The translations under genes were made by a program, and so were the position numbers. A stretch of DNA of 64,000 nucleotides. It comes from Clostridiaceae bacterium. GTDB lineage: Bacteria; Bacillota; Clostridia; Oscillospirales; Acutalibacteraceae. The stretch covers positions 41,961 through 105,960 of the forward strand of contig JAEERC010000045.1 in NCBI GenBank assembly GCA_016285645.1, read 5' to 3'. The notes below the pieces were generated by a model. The model was not told the DNA's origin. It worked only from the letters and a program-made list of their open reading frames with translations, and ran no database searches. This document shows, piece after piece, positions 35,650 to 43,333 of this stretch (its first letter is position 1; each line of letters starts with the position of its first letter).

Positions 35650-37479
35650 TTGGCAAAACTCTCTTTGACAAACAAGAGCAGCGACACGCTCGAGCTTGAA
35701 TTCTTATCAAAATATGTCAGCTCGTCCCTCTTCGCGGCTCAGCAGGGACTCTGCCCCGTTGACAGCGTCGCTTCCTTTGTGAGGCTCTGTCTGTCTCACA
35801 GCTGCGGCAAATGCACGCCCTGCAGAGTCGGTCTCAAAAAACTCGGCGAACTCTATGACAGAATTCTCGACGGTGAGGCGGATGAAAGCGACATACAGCT
35901 TATTGAAACCACCGCTCAGGTCATAGCGGACAGCGCGGACTGCGCAATCGGCTACACCGCGGGCGAAATGGCTCTCAGAAGCGTAAAGGCGTTCCGCGAC
36001 GACTATGAAAGCCACATAAAATCAAACCACTGCGTTTCAAGGCAGGAACAGCCCGTTCCCTGCTCGTCGCTCTGCCCCGCGCAGGTTGACATTCCCGGCT
36101 ATATCGCCCTCACTCAGGCGGGCAGATACGCGGACGCGGTAAGACTTATACGCAAGGACAATCCCTTCCCCTCCGTGTGCGGACTTATTTGCGAGCACCC
36201 CTGTGAGGAGGGCTGCCGCCGCTCGCTCGTTGACGACGCGATTAATATAAGAGGCATAAAAAGATACGCCGTCGAAAAAGCGGGTTATGTGCCCGCGGAC
36301 AAGTGCGGCGAAAAGACGGGCAAACACATATCCGTAATCGGCGCGGGTCCCTCCGGGCTTACCGCCGCCTATTACCTCGCCCTTATGGGTCACGATGTGG
36401 ATGTCTATGAAAAGAGAAAGTACCCCGGCGGAATGCTCCGTTACGGCATTCCCGATTACCGTCTGCCCGAAAAGACACTGACGGATGAAATAAACGTCAT
36501 TCTCGAAACGGGCGTAAAACTTCACACGGAGACGGATATCGGTAAAGATATTACATTTGAAAGTCTCGTTTCCGGTTCTGACGCCGTATATATCTCAATC
36601 GGCGCGCATTCAGAAAAGAGTCTGCGAATACCCGGCGAGGATCTTGAGGGCGTCACCTCGGCTGTTCAGCTGCTCAGGAAAATCGGCGACGGCGAAAAGC
36701 CCGATTTCACAGGCAAGAAGGTTGCCGTTGTGGGCGGCGGAAATGTCGCTATGGACTGCGCGAGGTCGTCCGTACGCCTCGGCGCAGAGAGCGTGAGCAT
36801 CGTTTACAGGCGCAGGCAGGAGGACATGACCGCCCTTCCCGAGGAGGTTGAGGGCGCCATTGCCGAGGGCTGCGAGGTTGTTTCAATGATGGCTCCCGTA
36901 AGGGTTGAGGGCGAAGGCAGAGCGCAGTATCTCGTCTGCCAGCCCCAGATAATCGGCAAAATCGGCAGAGACGGCAGACCCGGTGTAAGCGCCGCTGACC
37001 TGCCCGAGGTCAAACTCGATGTCGATATAGTTATTGTTGCTGTCGGTCAGGCGATTGAGTCAAAGAGTTTCGGCGATTACGGTCTGCCCCTCAAGTGGGA
37101 CACCATCGCTTCCACAGACGAATGCGACTTTGACGGCTTTGACGGCATATTCTGCGGCGGCGACTGCGTAACGGGCCCCGCCACCGTCATTAAGGCGATT
37201 GCCGCGGGCAAGGTAGCCGCGAGAAACATCGACACATATCTCGGCTTTGACCGCGAAATAACAATCGACTTTGACATACCCTCGCCTTCACTTCTTGACA
37301 GACCCGCCTGCGGCAGGGTAAAGATGAAGGAACGCGCTGCGGACGAGAGGAAAAACGACTTTACCCTCATGGAATACTGCATGACGGATGAAGAGGCGAA
37401 GCAGGAATGCTCGAGATGTCTCGGCTGCGACCACTTCGGCTACGGAAAATTCAGGGGAGGCAGGTGCTTGAAATGGTAA
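35650..37479 (+). CDS. GltD/NfnB-like FAD oxidoreductase fused to a NuoF-type 4Fe-4S segment
   Basis: A 609-residue iron-sulfur flavoprotein. I start at the TTG at 35650 behind GGAGG; the frame upstream lies before the promoter. Residues about 35-125 are the NuoF C-terminal cluster domain (SCGKCTPCRVG) without the NuoF FMN/NADH domain. Then comes the Fer4_20-type region with eight Cys (CSSLCPAQVDIPGY, CGLICEHPCEEGCRR), the FAD Rossmann motif IGAGPSGLTAAYY, and the nucleotide motif VVGGGNVAMDCARSSVRLGA typical of NADPH-using GltD/NfnB. It ends with CSRCLGC. The stop overlaps the hydA start by seven bases. It probably exchanges electrons between NAD(P)H and the hydrogenase; the direction is unknown. 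Confidence 0.87.
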   Translation: MAKLSLTNKSSDTLELEFLSKYVSSSLFAAQQGLCPVDSVASFVRLCLSHSCGKCTPCRVGLKKLGELYDRILDGEADESDIQLIETTAQVIADSADCAIGYTAGEMALRSVKAFRDDYESHIKSNHCVSRQEQPVPCSSLCPAQVDIPGYIALTQAGRYADAVRLIRKDNPFPSVCGLICEHPCEEGCRRSLVDDAINIRGIKRYAVEKAGYVPADKCGEKTGKHISVIGAGPSGLTAAYYLALMGHDVDVYEKRKYPGGMLRYGIPDYRLPEKTLTDEINVILETGVKLHTETDIGKDITFESLVSGSDAVYISIGAHSEKSLRIPGEDLEGVTSAVQLLRKIGDGEKPDFTGKKVAVVGGGNVAMDCARSSVRLGAESVSIVYRRRQEDMTALPEEVEGAIAEGCEVVSMMAPVRVEGEGRAQYLVCQPQIIGKIGRDGRPGVSAADLPEVKLDVDIVIVAVGQAIESKSFGDYGLPLKWDTIASTDECDFDGFDGIFCGGDCVTGPATVIKAIAAGKVAARNIDTYLGFDREITIDFDIPSPSLLDRPACGRVKMKERAADERKNDFTLMEYCMTDEEAKQECSRCLGCDHFGYGKFRGGRCLKW

Positions 37480-39200
37480 ATCTTACAATCAACGGAATAA
37501 AAGCAACTGTCGAAAAGGGCACAAGCATACTCGACGCGGCAAAGTCCGTCGGCATAACAATACCCACACTCTGCTACCTTAAGGATATAAACGAAATCGG
37601 CGCCTGCAGAATCTGCGTTGTGGAGGTTGAAGGCAAAGACAAACTCCTCGCCGCCTGCAACAATGAGGCGGAAGAGGGAATGGTAGTTTACACCGATTCG
37701 CCCAAGGCAAGGCAGGCAAGGCGGGTTAATCTTGAACTCATCCTCTCACAGCACAACACCGACTGCACAACCTGCGTGCGAAACGGCAACTGCACGCTTC
37801 AGTCGCTCTGCGAGAATATGGGAATCAACATAAACTCCTATCCCGTAACTCCTCCCAAAATGAACTGGGATAAACGCTTCCCGCTCATCCGCGACAACTC
37901 CAAATGCATCAAATGCATGCGCTGCATTCAGGTCTGCGACAATATCCAGACTCTCAATGTGTGGGATATCGAGGGCACGGGCGCGCGCACTCAGGTAGGA
38001 ATAAAGGGCGGCGTACCGTTTGAATCCACCCACTGCTCGCTCTGCGGTCAGTGCATAACCCACTGCCCCGTCGGCGCTCTCTATGAGAGGGACGACACCA
38101 AAGAGATAACCGCCGCCATCGAAAACAAAGAGATGACTACGGTTGTTCAGATAGCCCCCGCAGTTCGTGTGGCGTGGGGCGAGGCTCTCGGGCTTACAAG
38201 GGAGCAGGCAACCGTTAAACGCCTTGTTGCGGCGCTTCGCAGAATCGGCTTCAACTATGTGTTTGACACCAACTTCTCAGCCGACCTGACCATTATGGAG
38301 GAAGGCAGCGAGTTTATAGCGAAACTCTCCGACAGGGAGAACAACACCTTCCCGATGTTCACCTCCTGCTGCCCCGGCTGGGTGAGATTCATAAAAGCCG
38401 AATACCCCGATATGGTCGGTATGCTCTCAACGGCGAAATCGCCCCAGCAGATGTTCGGCGCGGTCACAAAAACATATTTCGCCGAAAAAATCGGCGTTGC
38501 CCCCGATAAGATTTACTCCGTTTCGATAATGCCCTGCACCTCTAAAAAGAGCGAGTGCGACATTGAAACGATAAACGGCTCCCCCGCCAAGGATGTTGAC
38601 AAGGTTCTCACCACCCGCGAGGTTGTAAGACTCATAAAGGCGTTCAACATCGATGTCGCTTCCCTTGAGGAAGAGGAGTTTGACTCGCCTCTCGGCGACG
38701 GCTCGGGCGCTGCTGTTATTTTCGGCGCGACGGGCGGCGTTATGGAGGCGGCTCTTCGCTCGGCGTATTTCCTTGTAACCGGCAAAAATCCCGACCCCGA
38801 CGCTTTTAAAGCGGTAAGAGGGCTGAACGGTCCCTGGCGCGAGGCGAAATTCGAGATTAACGGCATTGAACTGAATATCGCCGTGGCGAGCGGGCTCGGC
38901 AACGCGCGCAAACTCCTTGACGCTATAAAGGCGGGCAAGGTCAGCTACGATTTTGTTGAAATAATGGCGTGCCCCGGCGGCTGCGGCGGAGGCGGCGGTC
39001 AGCCCATCTGCGACGGCTTTGAGTTGGCGGGCGCGAGGGACGAGGTTCTCTATAAGCTCGATAAAGACAACCCCGTCAGATTCTCGCACGAGAATCCCGC
39101 GGTCAACAAGGTCTATGAGGAATACTTCGGCGCTCCCCTTTCGCACAAGGCGCACGAACTCCTTCACACCGACCACTTCTCCTGGACGGCAGTAAAATAA
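37473..39200 (+). CDS. hydA: [FeFe] hydrogenase, group A, multi-cluster
   Basis: Catalyses reversible H2 formation; cytosolic, 575 residues from the ATG at 37473 (ribosome site GGGGAGGCAGG). Domains: 2Fe-2S ferredoxin fold (C34, C45, C48, C62), His-ligated 4Fe-4S (HNTDCTTCVRNGNC at 94-107), two 4Fe-4S clusters (C145-C155 and C188-C198) and the H-cluster. Its three signatures are TSCCPGW (297-303), MPCTSKKSE (353-361) and MACPGGC (498-504), the last followed by GGGGGQP where INGGGQP is usual. All H-cluster cysteines are present, so it should be active once matured; HydE/F/G are not in the window. Coupled to the upstream oxidoreductase. Confidence 0.97.
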   Translation: MVNLTINGIKATVEKGTSILDAAKSVGITIPTLCYLKDINEIGACRICVVEVEGKDKLLAACNNEAEEGMVVYTDSPKARQARRVNLELILSQHNTDCTTCVRNGNCTLQSLCENMGININSYPVTPPKMNWDKRFPLIRDNSKCIKCMRCIQVCDNIQTLNVWDIEGTGARTQVGIKGGVPFESTHCSLCGQCITHCPVGALYERDDTKEITAAIENKEMTTVVQIAPAVRVAWGEALGLTREQATVKRLVAALRRIGFNYVFDTNFSADLTIMEEGSEFIAKLSDRENNTFPMFTSCCPGWVRFIKAEYPDMVGMLSTAKSPQQMFGAVTKTYFAEKIGVAPDKIYSVSIMPCTSKKSECDIETINGSPAKDVDKVLTTREVVRLIKAFNIDVASLEEEEFDSPLGDGSGAAVIFGATGGVMEAALRSAYFLVTGKNPDPDAFKAVRGLNGPWREAKFEINGIELNIAVASGLGNARKLLDAIKAGKVSYDFVEIMACPGGCGGGGGQPICDGFELAGARDEVLYKLDKDNPVRFSHENPAVNKVYEEYFGAPLSHKAHELLHTDHFSWTAVK

Positions 39201-39206
39201 AAAAGT

Positions 39207-39244
39207 ATCACCCGTGAGATTTTTCTCACGGGTGATTTTCTTTT
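39207..39244. terminator. Terminator after hydA (bidirectional)
   Basis: ATCACCCGTGAGA-TTTT-TCTCACGGGTGAT, 13-bp perfect stem, then TTTCTTTT. On the other strand it directly follows the stop of the FTR-like gene. Confidence 0.9.
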
Positions 39245-39444
39245 CAGTCCTTCGATTTGTAATAGAGCAGGCAGTGGCAGTAGCCCTCAAAATCGGGGTC
39301 CTTTATCTGGTCGCGGAACTCCTTGCACATACACTTTGTGTCGGGAGTGCGCTCGAGGCGGCAGGGGCAGTAGCCGCCCTTCTGCTTCAGACCCTCTTTG
39401 ATTGTTTTAACCAGCTCTTTGTCTTCGTTTTCGGTTATTCTCAT
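39244..39444 (-). CDS. Ferredoxin:thioredoxin reductase catalytic-subunit-like protein (short)
   Basis: A 66-residue protein with the three double-Cys motifs of the FTR catalytic chain: CPC (C26, C28), CMC (C38, C40) and CHC (C56, C58). In FTR these hold a 4Fe-4S cluster next to a redox disulfide and pass single electrons from ferredoxin to thioredoxin. It is much shorter than plant FTR (about 110). Its start overlaps the stop of the thioredoxin gene (TGATG), a strong sign that the two act together. Confidence 0.83.
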   Translation of the reverse strand: MRITENEDKELVKTIKEGLKQKGGYCPCRLERTPDTKCMCKEFRDQIKDPDFEGYCHCLLYYKSKD

Positions 39445-39764
39445 CAGATGTAATCTCCCAGAAACGCCTCAAGCGAGGCCTTTGGCATAGCGCCCACGGT
39501 TGTGTCAACGATTTTGCCGCCGTCAACTATCGCGAGCATCGGAATACTCGACACTTTAAACGCCGCGGCAAGCTCCGGCTCGTCGTCAACATTCACCTTG
39601 CCCACCTTGATTTTGTCGCCGTGCTCCTGCGCGATTTCGGCAACAACGGGCCCTATCATCCTGCAGGGGCCGCACCATACAGCCCAGAAATCGAGCAGTA
39701 CGGGTTTTTCGGACTTAATAACTTCCGCTTCAAAGTTATCTTTCGTAATTGTAATTTCAGCCAT
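39444..39764 (-). CDS. trxA: Thioredoxin
   Basis: A 106-residue cytosolic thioredoxin with the active site WCGPCRM (C31, C34), the cis-Pro in SIPMLAI and the buried-Asp segment LLDFWAVW. Translationally coupled to the FTR-like gene, so its reductant may be ferredoxin rather than NADPH (inference from known FTR biology). Promoter at 39809-39836. Confidence 0.93.
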   Translation of the reverse strand: MAEITITKDNFEAEVIKSEKPVLLDFWAVWCGPCRMIGPVVAEIAQEHGDKIKVGKVNVDDEPELAAAFKVSSIPMLAIVDGGKIVDTTVGAMPKASLEAFLGDYI

Positions 39765-39808
39765 AAAGCACCTCCGTTGAAAATATCGGTAAAATCTGTT
39801 CTGTATTT

Positions 39809-39836
39809 ATTATACCATCAAATTGAATTAATGCAA
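39809..39836 (-). promoter_or_regulatory. Promoter of the thioredoxin-FTR operon
   Basis: Minus-strand TTGCAT (39831-39836), 16-base spacer, TATAAT (39809-39814). Divergent from the peroxide-response promoter at 39874. Confidence 0.7.
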
Positions 39837-39873
39837 CATTTTCCCTGTGCGGAAAAAAATTTTCGGAAAAATC

Positions 39874-39902
39874 TTGACAAACGCGATTTAATTGTGTACA
39901 AT
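39874..39902 (+). promoter_or_regulatory. Promoter of gpx-TSCPD-ohrR
   Basis: TTGACA (39874-39879), 17-base spacer, TACAAT (39897-39902). The -10 is also the left half of the OhrR-like box. Confidence 0.8.
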
Positions 39903-39911
39903 GCAATTGTA
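39897..39911. promoter_or_regulatory. OhrR-type operator overlapping the -10 of gpx
   Basis: TACAATGCAATTGTA matches the known OhrR consensus TACAATT-N-AATTGTA at all but one position. It covers the -10 and the transcription start region, the usual place for OhrR repression, and an ohrR-like gene is the third gene of this operon. Autoregulation by peroxide-sensitive derepression is the simple reading (inference). Confidence 0.75.
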
Positions 39912-39951
39912 AGCAACAGGTTTGCGGATTAAAAACAAAGGAGCAAGTATT

Positions 39952-40491
39952 ATGACAGTTTATGATTTCACGGTTAAGGACAACCTCGACAACGATGTTT
40001 CACTCGAAAATTACAAAGGCAAGGTTCTGCTCATAGTCAACACCGCCACGGGCTGCGGCTTTACCCCGCAGTACGAGGAGCTTCAGAGCATGTATGACGA
40101 ACTCAATGAAAAGGGATTTGAAATTCTCGACTTCCCCTGCAACCAGTTTATGAATCAGGCGCCCGGCTCGGACGAGGAAATCCAGAGCTTCTGCACAGGC
40201 AAATTCAACACCACTTTCCCGAGATTCACCAAGATTGACGTCAACGGCGACAACGCAATCCCCCTTTACAAATGGCTCACCGAAAACACCACGTTCCAGG
40301 GCTTTGAGGGAGCCGGCGGATTGATGCTTAAAATGGTGGTCAAAGCCCAGGACAGAGACTACAAAAACAACGGCAAAGTCAAATGGAATTTCACGAAGTT
40401 CGCCATCGACAGAGAAGGCAACATAGCAGCCCGCTTCGAGCCCACGGCGGATCTCGGCAAAGTCAAAGCAAAAATTGAGGAGTTGTTATAA
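39952..40491 (+). CDS. Glutathione-peroxidase-family thiol peroxidase
   Basis: A 179-residue thiol peroxidase, started at the ATG at 39952 behind AAAGGAG. The peroxidatic residue is Cys35 in ATGCGFTPQY (codon TGC, so not selenocysteine). The FPCNQF motif (Cys63, Gln65) and VKWNFTKF with Trp/Asn complete the site. Bacterial members mostly use thioredoxin, and a thioredoxin gene lies divergently next door. First gene of a probable OhrR-controlled operon; its stop shares a base with the next start. Confidence 0.92.
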   Translation: MTVYDFTVKDNLDNDVSLENYKGKVLLIVNTATGCGFTPQYEELQSMYDELNEKGFEILDFPCNQFMNQAPGSDEEIQSFCTGKFNTTFPRFTKIDVNGDNAIPLYKWLTENTTFQGFEGAGGLMLKMVVKAQDRDYKNNGKVKWNFTKFAIDREGNIAARFEPTADLGKVKAKIEELL

Positions 40492-40775
40492 TGTTTCACT
40501 ATGATTATATGACCGAATACACCTGCTCAAGAGTAATAAGCGTTGACCTTGACGGCGATACCGTTCACAACATCACCTTTCTCGGCGGATGCAACGGCAA
40601 TCTCAAGGCGATATCAAAACTGCTCGAGGGCAAAACCGTTGACGAAATCGAGGATTCCCTCACGGGTATAACCTGCGGCAACCGTCCCACATCCTGCGGC
40701 GACCAGCTCGCCAAGGCGGTTCGCGCGGCTTACAACGCCTCGCAGGACCCCGATTATGTTCCCGACGAGGACTGA
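40491..40775 (+). CDS. TSCPD domain protein (TIGR03905-like)
   Basis: A 94-residue protein with the TSCPD domain: CNGNLKAISKLL in the middle and a GNRPTSCGDQLA block near the end, plus an N-terminal Cys (YTCSRVI). The domain also occurs at the C-terminus of some adenosylcobalamin ribonucleotide reductases. Stand-alone copies have no proven role and probably bind a metal through the cysteines. Translationally coupled to the peroxidase gene upstream (TAATG) and followed by ohrR after 13 bases. Confidence 0.85.
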   Translation: MFHYDYMTEYTCSRVISVDLDGDTVHNITFLGGCNGNLKAISKLLEGKTVDEIEDSLTGITCGNRPTSCGDQLAKAVRAAYNASQDPDYVPDED

Positions 40776-40788
40776 CACGGAGGCAGCT

Positions 40789-41220
40789 ATGGCCGACAAA
40801 TATGACAGATTAAAACTCGACAACCAGCTGTGCTTCCCCCTTTACGCCTGCAGCAAAGAGGTGGTGCGCAGATATAAGCCGTATCTTGACAAAATCGGTT
40901 TGACCTACACTCAATATATAACTATGATGGTGCTGTGGGAAAAAGGCGAAATCGGCGTGAAAGCGCTCGGAGAGCGCCTTTATCTCGATTCAGGCACACT
41001 CTCCCCTCTTCTTAAAACACTTGAAAAGAAAGGGCTTCTCGAGCGTAAACGGGATGAGGAGGACGAGCGCAATCTCATTGTGCGCATAACAAAAAAAGGT
41101 CTTGCCCTCAGGGATGAAGCGGTCGATATTCCGCTGAAAATGGGCGCCTGCCTCAACATAGATGCCGAGGAGGCGCAGACGCTTTACAGAATACTGCACA
41201 AGCTTATGTCGGATTTCTGA
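40789..41220 (+). CDS. ohrR: OhrR-type MarR family regulator (organic peroxide sensor)
   Basis: A 143-residue winged-helix repressor started at the ATG at 40789 behind CGGAGG. The N-terminal KLDNQLCFPLYACSKE carries Cys15, the residue that senses peroxide in OhrR, and YKPYLDKIGLTYTQYITMM, LYLDSGTLSPLLK and EEDERN match OhrR closely. A second Cys at 21 could form a disulfide with Cys15. It is co-transcribed with a peroxidase, and a matching operator lies at the operon promoter. Confidence 0.92.
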   Translation: MADKYDRLKLDNQLCFPLYACSKEVVRRYKPYLDKIGLTYTQYITMMVLWEKGEIGVKALGERLYLDSGTLSPLLKTLEKKGLLERKRDEEDERNLIVRITKKGLALRDEAVDIPLKMGACLNIDAEEAQTLYRILHKLMSDF

Positions 41221-41247
41221 CCCGGGTTTTTTAAAAAATCGTATATG

Positions 41248-41283
41248 AAAATCTCCGTTTTACCGAACGGAGATTTTTCTTTT
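41248..41283 (+). terminator. Terminator after ohrR
   Basis: AAATCTCCGTT-TTACCG-AACGGAGATTT, 11-bp stem followed by TTCTTTTT. Confidence 0.88.
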
Positions 41284-41288
41284 TCCGG

Positions 41289-41317
41289 TTGCATTTTTCC
41301 GAATGTGTATTTATAAT
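41289..41317 (+). promoter_or_regulatory. Promoter of the ChbG-like deacetylase gene
   Basis: TTGCAT (41289-41294), 17-base spacer, TATAAT (41312-41317). The leader is about 60 bases. Confidence 0.72.
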
Positions 41318-41385
41318 TATATCAACACACTATTACCGTTTTAATTTATATTCAACATAATACCGACTCAATAAAGAGGTAAAAA

Positions 41386-42279
41386 ATGAAAAAATATCTG
41401 ATTGTAAACGCCGACGATTTCGGCATGTGCAACTCCGCCAATCAGGCGTGCTTCGAGCTTTTTGAACTCGGCCGCCTGCGCTCCTCAACAATAATGATGC
41501 CCTGCCCCGCGGCAAGGGACGCGGTCGATTTTTCGGTTAAAAATCCGCGGTACGCTATAGGCATACACACTACGCTCACCTCGGAGTGGAAAGAGTACCG
41601 CTGGAAACCGCTCACAGACGGCAGAACGCTCCTTGACGAGGAGGGCTTTATGTGGCACGAGGCGGATATGGTTGAAAAAAACGCCTCCTACGCCGACATT
41701 GAAAAAGAGGTTCGCGCCCAGATTGACCTCGCCCACTCGTGGGGAATGAAGCCCTCGCATGTTGACAACCACATGGGCTCGCTCTACGGCAACCAGACGG
41801 GGCGTTTCGGGCTGCTCAAACTCGCCTATAAAATATGCTCGGATTACGGCTATCCCTACAGAATGTATATCAAAGCCGACCCCCGCGTTGACCCGCGCGG
41901 AATACCGCACTTTGTGAATGCGGCGGCTGCCGCCCTCTCGAGAAAATGGGCGAGGCAGTATAATGTCATAACCCCCGATTACCTGCTTTTCCCGGACTGG
42001 GACGAACCGGAAATGAACAAATGCGAGGAGTATGAACTCTACCGCAAAATGATTCTCGACATCTGGAAAAACATCCCCGAAGGCGTGACGGAAACCTATG
42101 TGCACCCCGCGATTGAAAACGACGAAATCAAAGGAATCACGGGCGTGTGGCACAGACGCGTGTGGGAATATCAGCTGCTCAAAGACCCCGAAACCGAGAA
42201 ATATCTCAATGAGCACGGAGTTTATATGATAAGCTACCGCGACCTCGTTGATCTCCGTTTCGGAATCAGAGAACCGTAA
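41386..42279 (+). CDS. ChbG/YdjC-family carbohydrate deacetylase
   Basis: A 297-residue cytoplasmic enzyme of the YdjC-like fold, whose E. coli member removes acetyl groups from chitobiose and related N-acetyl sugars. Metal and catalytic motifs: NADDFG (residues 7-12), GIHTTLTSEW near 59-68, and SHVDNHMGSL near 125-134. A C-terminal THV-type motif is represented by ETYVHPAIEN. The ribosome site is AGAGGT. It fits a host- or peptidoglycan-glycan degradation role with the GH92 gene downstream. Confidence 0.9.
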   Translation: MKKYLIVNADDFGMCNSANQACFELFELGRLRSSTIMMPCPAARDAVDFSVKNPRYAIGIHTTLTSEWKEYRWKPLTDGRTLLDEEGFMWHEADMVEKNASYADIEKEVRAQIDLAHSWGMKPSHVDNHMGSLYGNQTGRFGLLKLAYKICSDYGYPYRMYIKADPRVDPRGIPHFVNAAAAALSRKWARQYNVITPDYLLFPDWDEPEMNKCEEYELYRKMILDIWKNIPEGVTETYVHPAIENDEIKGITGVWHRRVWEYQLLKDPETEKYLNEHGVYMISYRDLVDLRFGIREP

Positions 42280-42302
42280 TAAAGAATAACGCGGGCAACG
42301 CG

Positions 42303-42401
42303 ATGTATATAATTGAAATGAACGCGGACGGTCTTACCTTCACTCAGGACCGCACCGACTGCGTCCCCTACGACGATTCTTCAATGAACGGCGTTCACTA
42401 A
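42303..42401 (+). CDS. Possible 32-residue small protein
   Basis: ATG to TAA frame of 32 codons (start MYIIEMNADGLTFTQ, one Cys, acidic) in the 146-base gap before the glutaredoxin gene. The ribosome site is poor (GGGCAA). It may be a real small protein or a remnant of a larger gene. I recognise no family and see no other feature in this gap. Confidence 0.3.
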   Translation: MYIIEMNADGLTFTQDRTDCVPYDDSSMNGVH

Positions 42402-42425
42402 TCTTACAAAAGGAACGAAACTTAT

Positions 42426-42707
42426 ATGAAAAAATTTACTGTATTCTATCTTGAAAGCTGCCCCTACTGCGTCAAGGCGCAGAAAGCGCTAAAGGAACTC
42501 AAAGCGGAAAATCCCGCTTATGAAAAGGCGGATATTCAGTGGATTGAGGAATCGCGCAATCAGAAAATCGCCGACAATTACGACTACTACTATGTGCCCT
42601 GCGTTTTCTGCGGTAACGAGAAAATTTATGAGTGCAGCCCCGCCGATGACTACGGCACTATCAAGCTAAAATTTGAAGCCGCCCTGAAAACGGCGGCTGA
42701 AGGATGA
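42426..42707 (+). CDS. Glutaredoxin/thioredoxin-fold protein
   Basis: A 93-residue thioredoxin-fold protein with the glutaredoxin active site CPYC at residues 12-15. The segment YYYVPCVF holds the cis-Pro (VP) followed by another Cys. No glutathione-binding TVGG signature is clear, so it may work with bacterial thiols or thioredoxin partners. The ribosome site AAAAGGAACG is adequate. It precedes the alkyltransferase gene by about 37 bases. Confidence 0.83.
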   Translation: MKKFTVFYLESCPYCVKAQKALKELKAENPAYEKADIQWIEESRNQKIADNYDYYYVPCVFCGNEKIYECSPADDYGTIKLKFEAALKTAAEG

Positions 42708-42744
42708 CTTTGCCGTAAAACATGTGCAGAAAGGACGCGACCGC

Positions 42745-43272
42745 GTGGTATTCATTCACCGTTGCAATTCACCGCTCGGCGGCATAACCGCCGCAAGCGA
42801 CGGCACAGCCCTTACCGGATTATGGTTTGAAAGTCAGAAGCATTTCCCCGTTCTGACACCCGGCGGATATGAAGAAAAGCCGCTGCCCGTATTCACGCTG
42901 ACAGACAAATGGCTGGATATTTATTTCGGCGGCAGAGCGCCCGGTTTTACTCCGCCTCTCGGCATTAAAAGCACTCCATTTCGCGCGGAGGTTTATGATA
43001 TTCTGCTCACTGTTCCCTTCGGGCAGACAGTGACCTACGGCGAAATCGCAGACACAATCGCAAACCGGCACGGTCTTTCGCGTATGTCCGCCCAGGCGGT
43101 CGGCTCAGCGGTTTCGCGCAATCCCGTTTCGCTTATTATTCCGTGCCACCGTGTTATCGGGGCGGACGGCAGTCTGACGGGATACGCCGGAGGACTCTGC
43201 AGAAAAGCAAAGCTTCTTGAACTTGAGCGTGAGGGTTTTCCGCTCATCCGCGGTGACGGAAAAAAAGCATAA
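42745..43272 (+). CDS. ogt: Methylated-DNA-protein-cysteine methyltransferase
   Basis: Suicidal repair enzyme that takes the methyl group from O6-methylguanine. The active site IPCHRV is present, with the DNA-binding helix SRMSAQAVGSAVSRNP just before it and YAGGLCRKAKLLELE after, as in Ogt. I choose the GTG at 42745 because AAAGGA lies nine bases upstream; a GTG at 42724 would add seven residues. Length 175 residues. Confidence 0.93.
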   Translation: MVFIHRCNSPLGGITAASDGTALTGLWFESQKHFPVLTPGGYEEKPLPVFTLTDKWLDIYFGGRAPGFTPPLGIKSTPFRAEVYDILLTVPFGQTVTYGEIADTIANRHGLSRMSAQAVGSAVSRNPVSLIIPCHRVIGADGSLTGYAGGLCRKAKLLELEREGFPLIRGDGKKA

Positions 43273-43278
43273 AAAGTT

Positions 43279-43315
43279 AAGCGGATTTATCATTACGATA
43301 AATCCGCTTTAATCA
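43279..43315 (+). terminator. Terminator after the alkyltransferase gene
   Basis: AAGCGGATTTATC-ATTAC-GATAAATCCGCTT, 13-bp stem with only a short T tract. Confidence 0.7.
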
Positions 43316-43333
43316 TTTCAGAATGCTTTGCCG

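Noticed and set aside
38427..39290. Long open frame opposite hydA on the minus strand
   Set aside because: It is antisense to an unambiguous HydA with all cluster ligands; it arises from the codon bias of hydA and has no ribosome site or family features.
39952..40491. Selenocysteine in the glutathione-peroxidase-family enzyme
   Set aside because: The peroxidatic codon is TGC, and the frame has no in-frame TGA.
42303..42401. Treating the 32-codon frame as a confident gene
   Set aside because: The ribosome site is weak and there is no recognisable family; listed only as a possible small protein.
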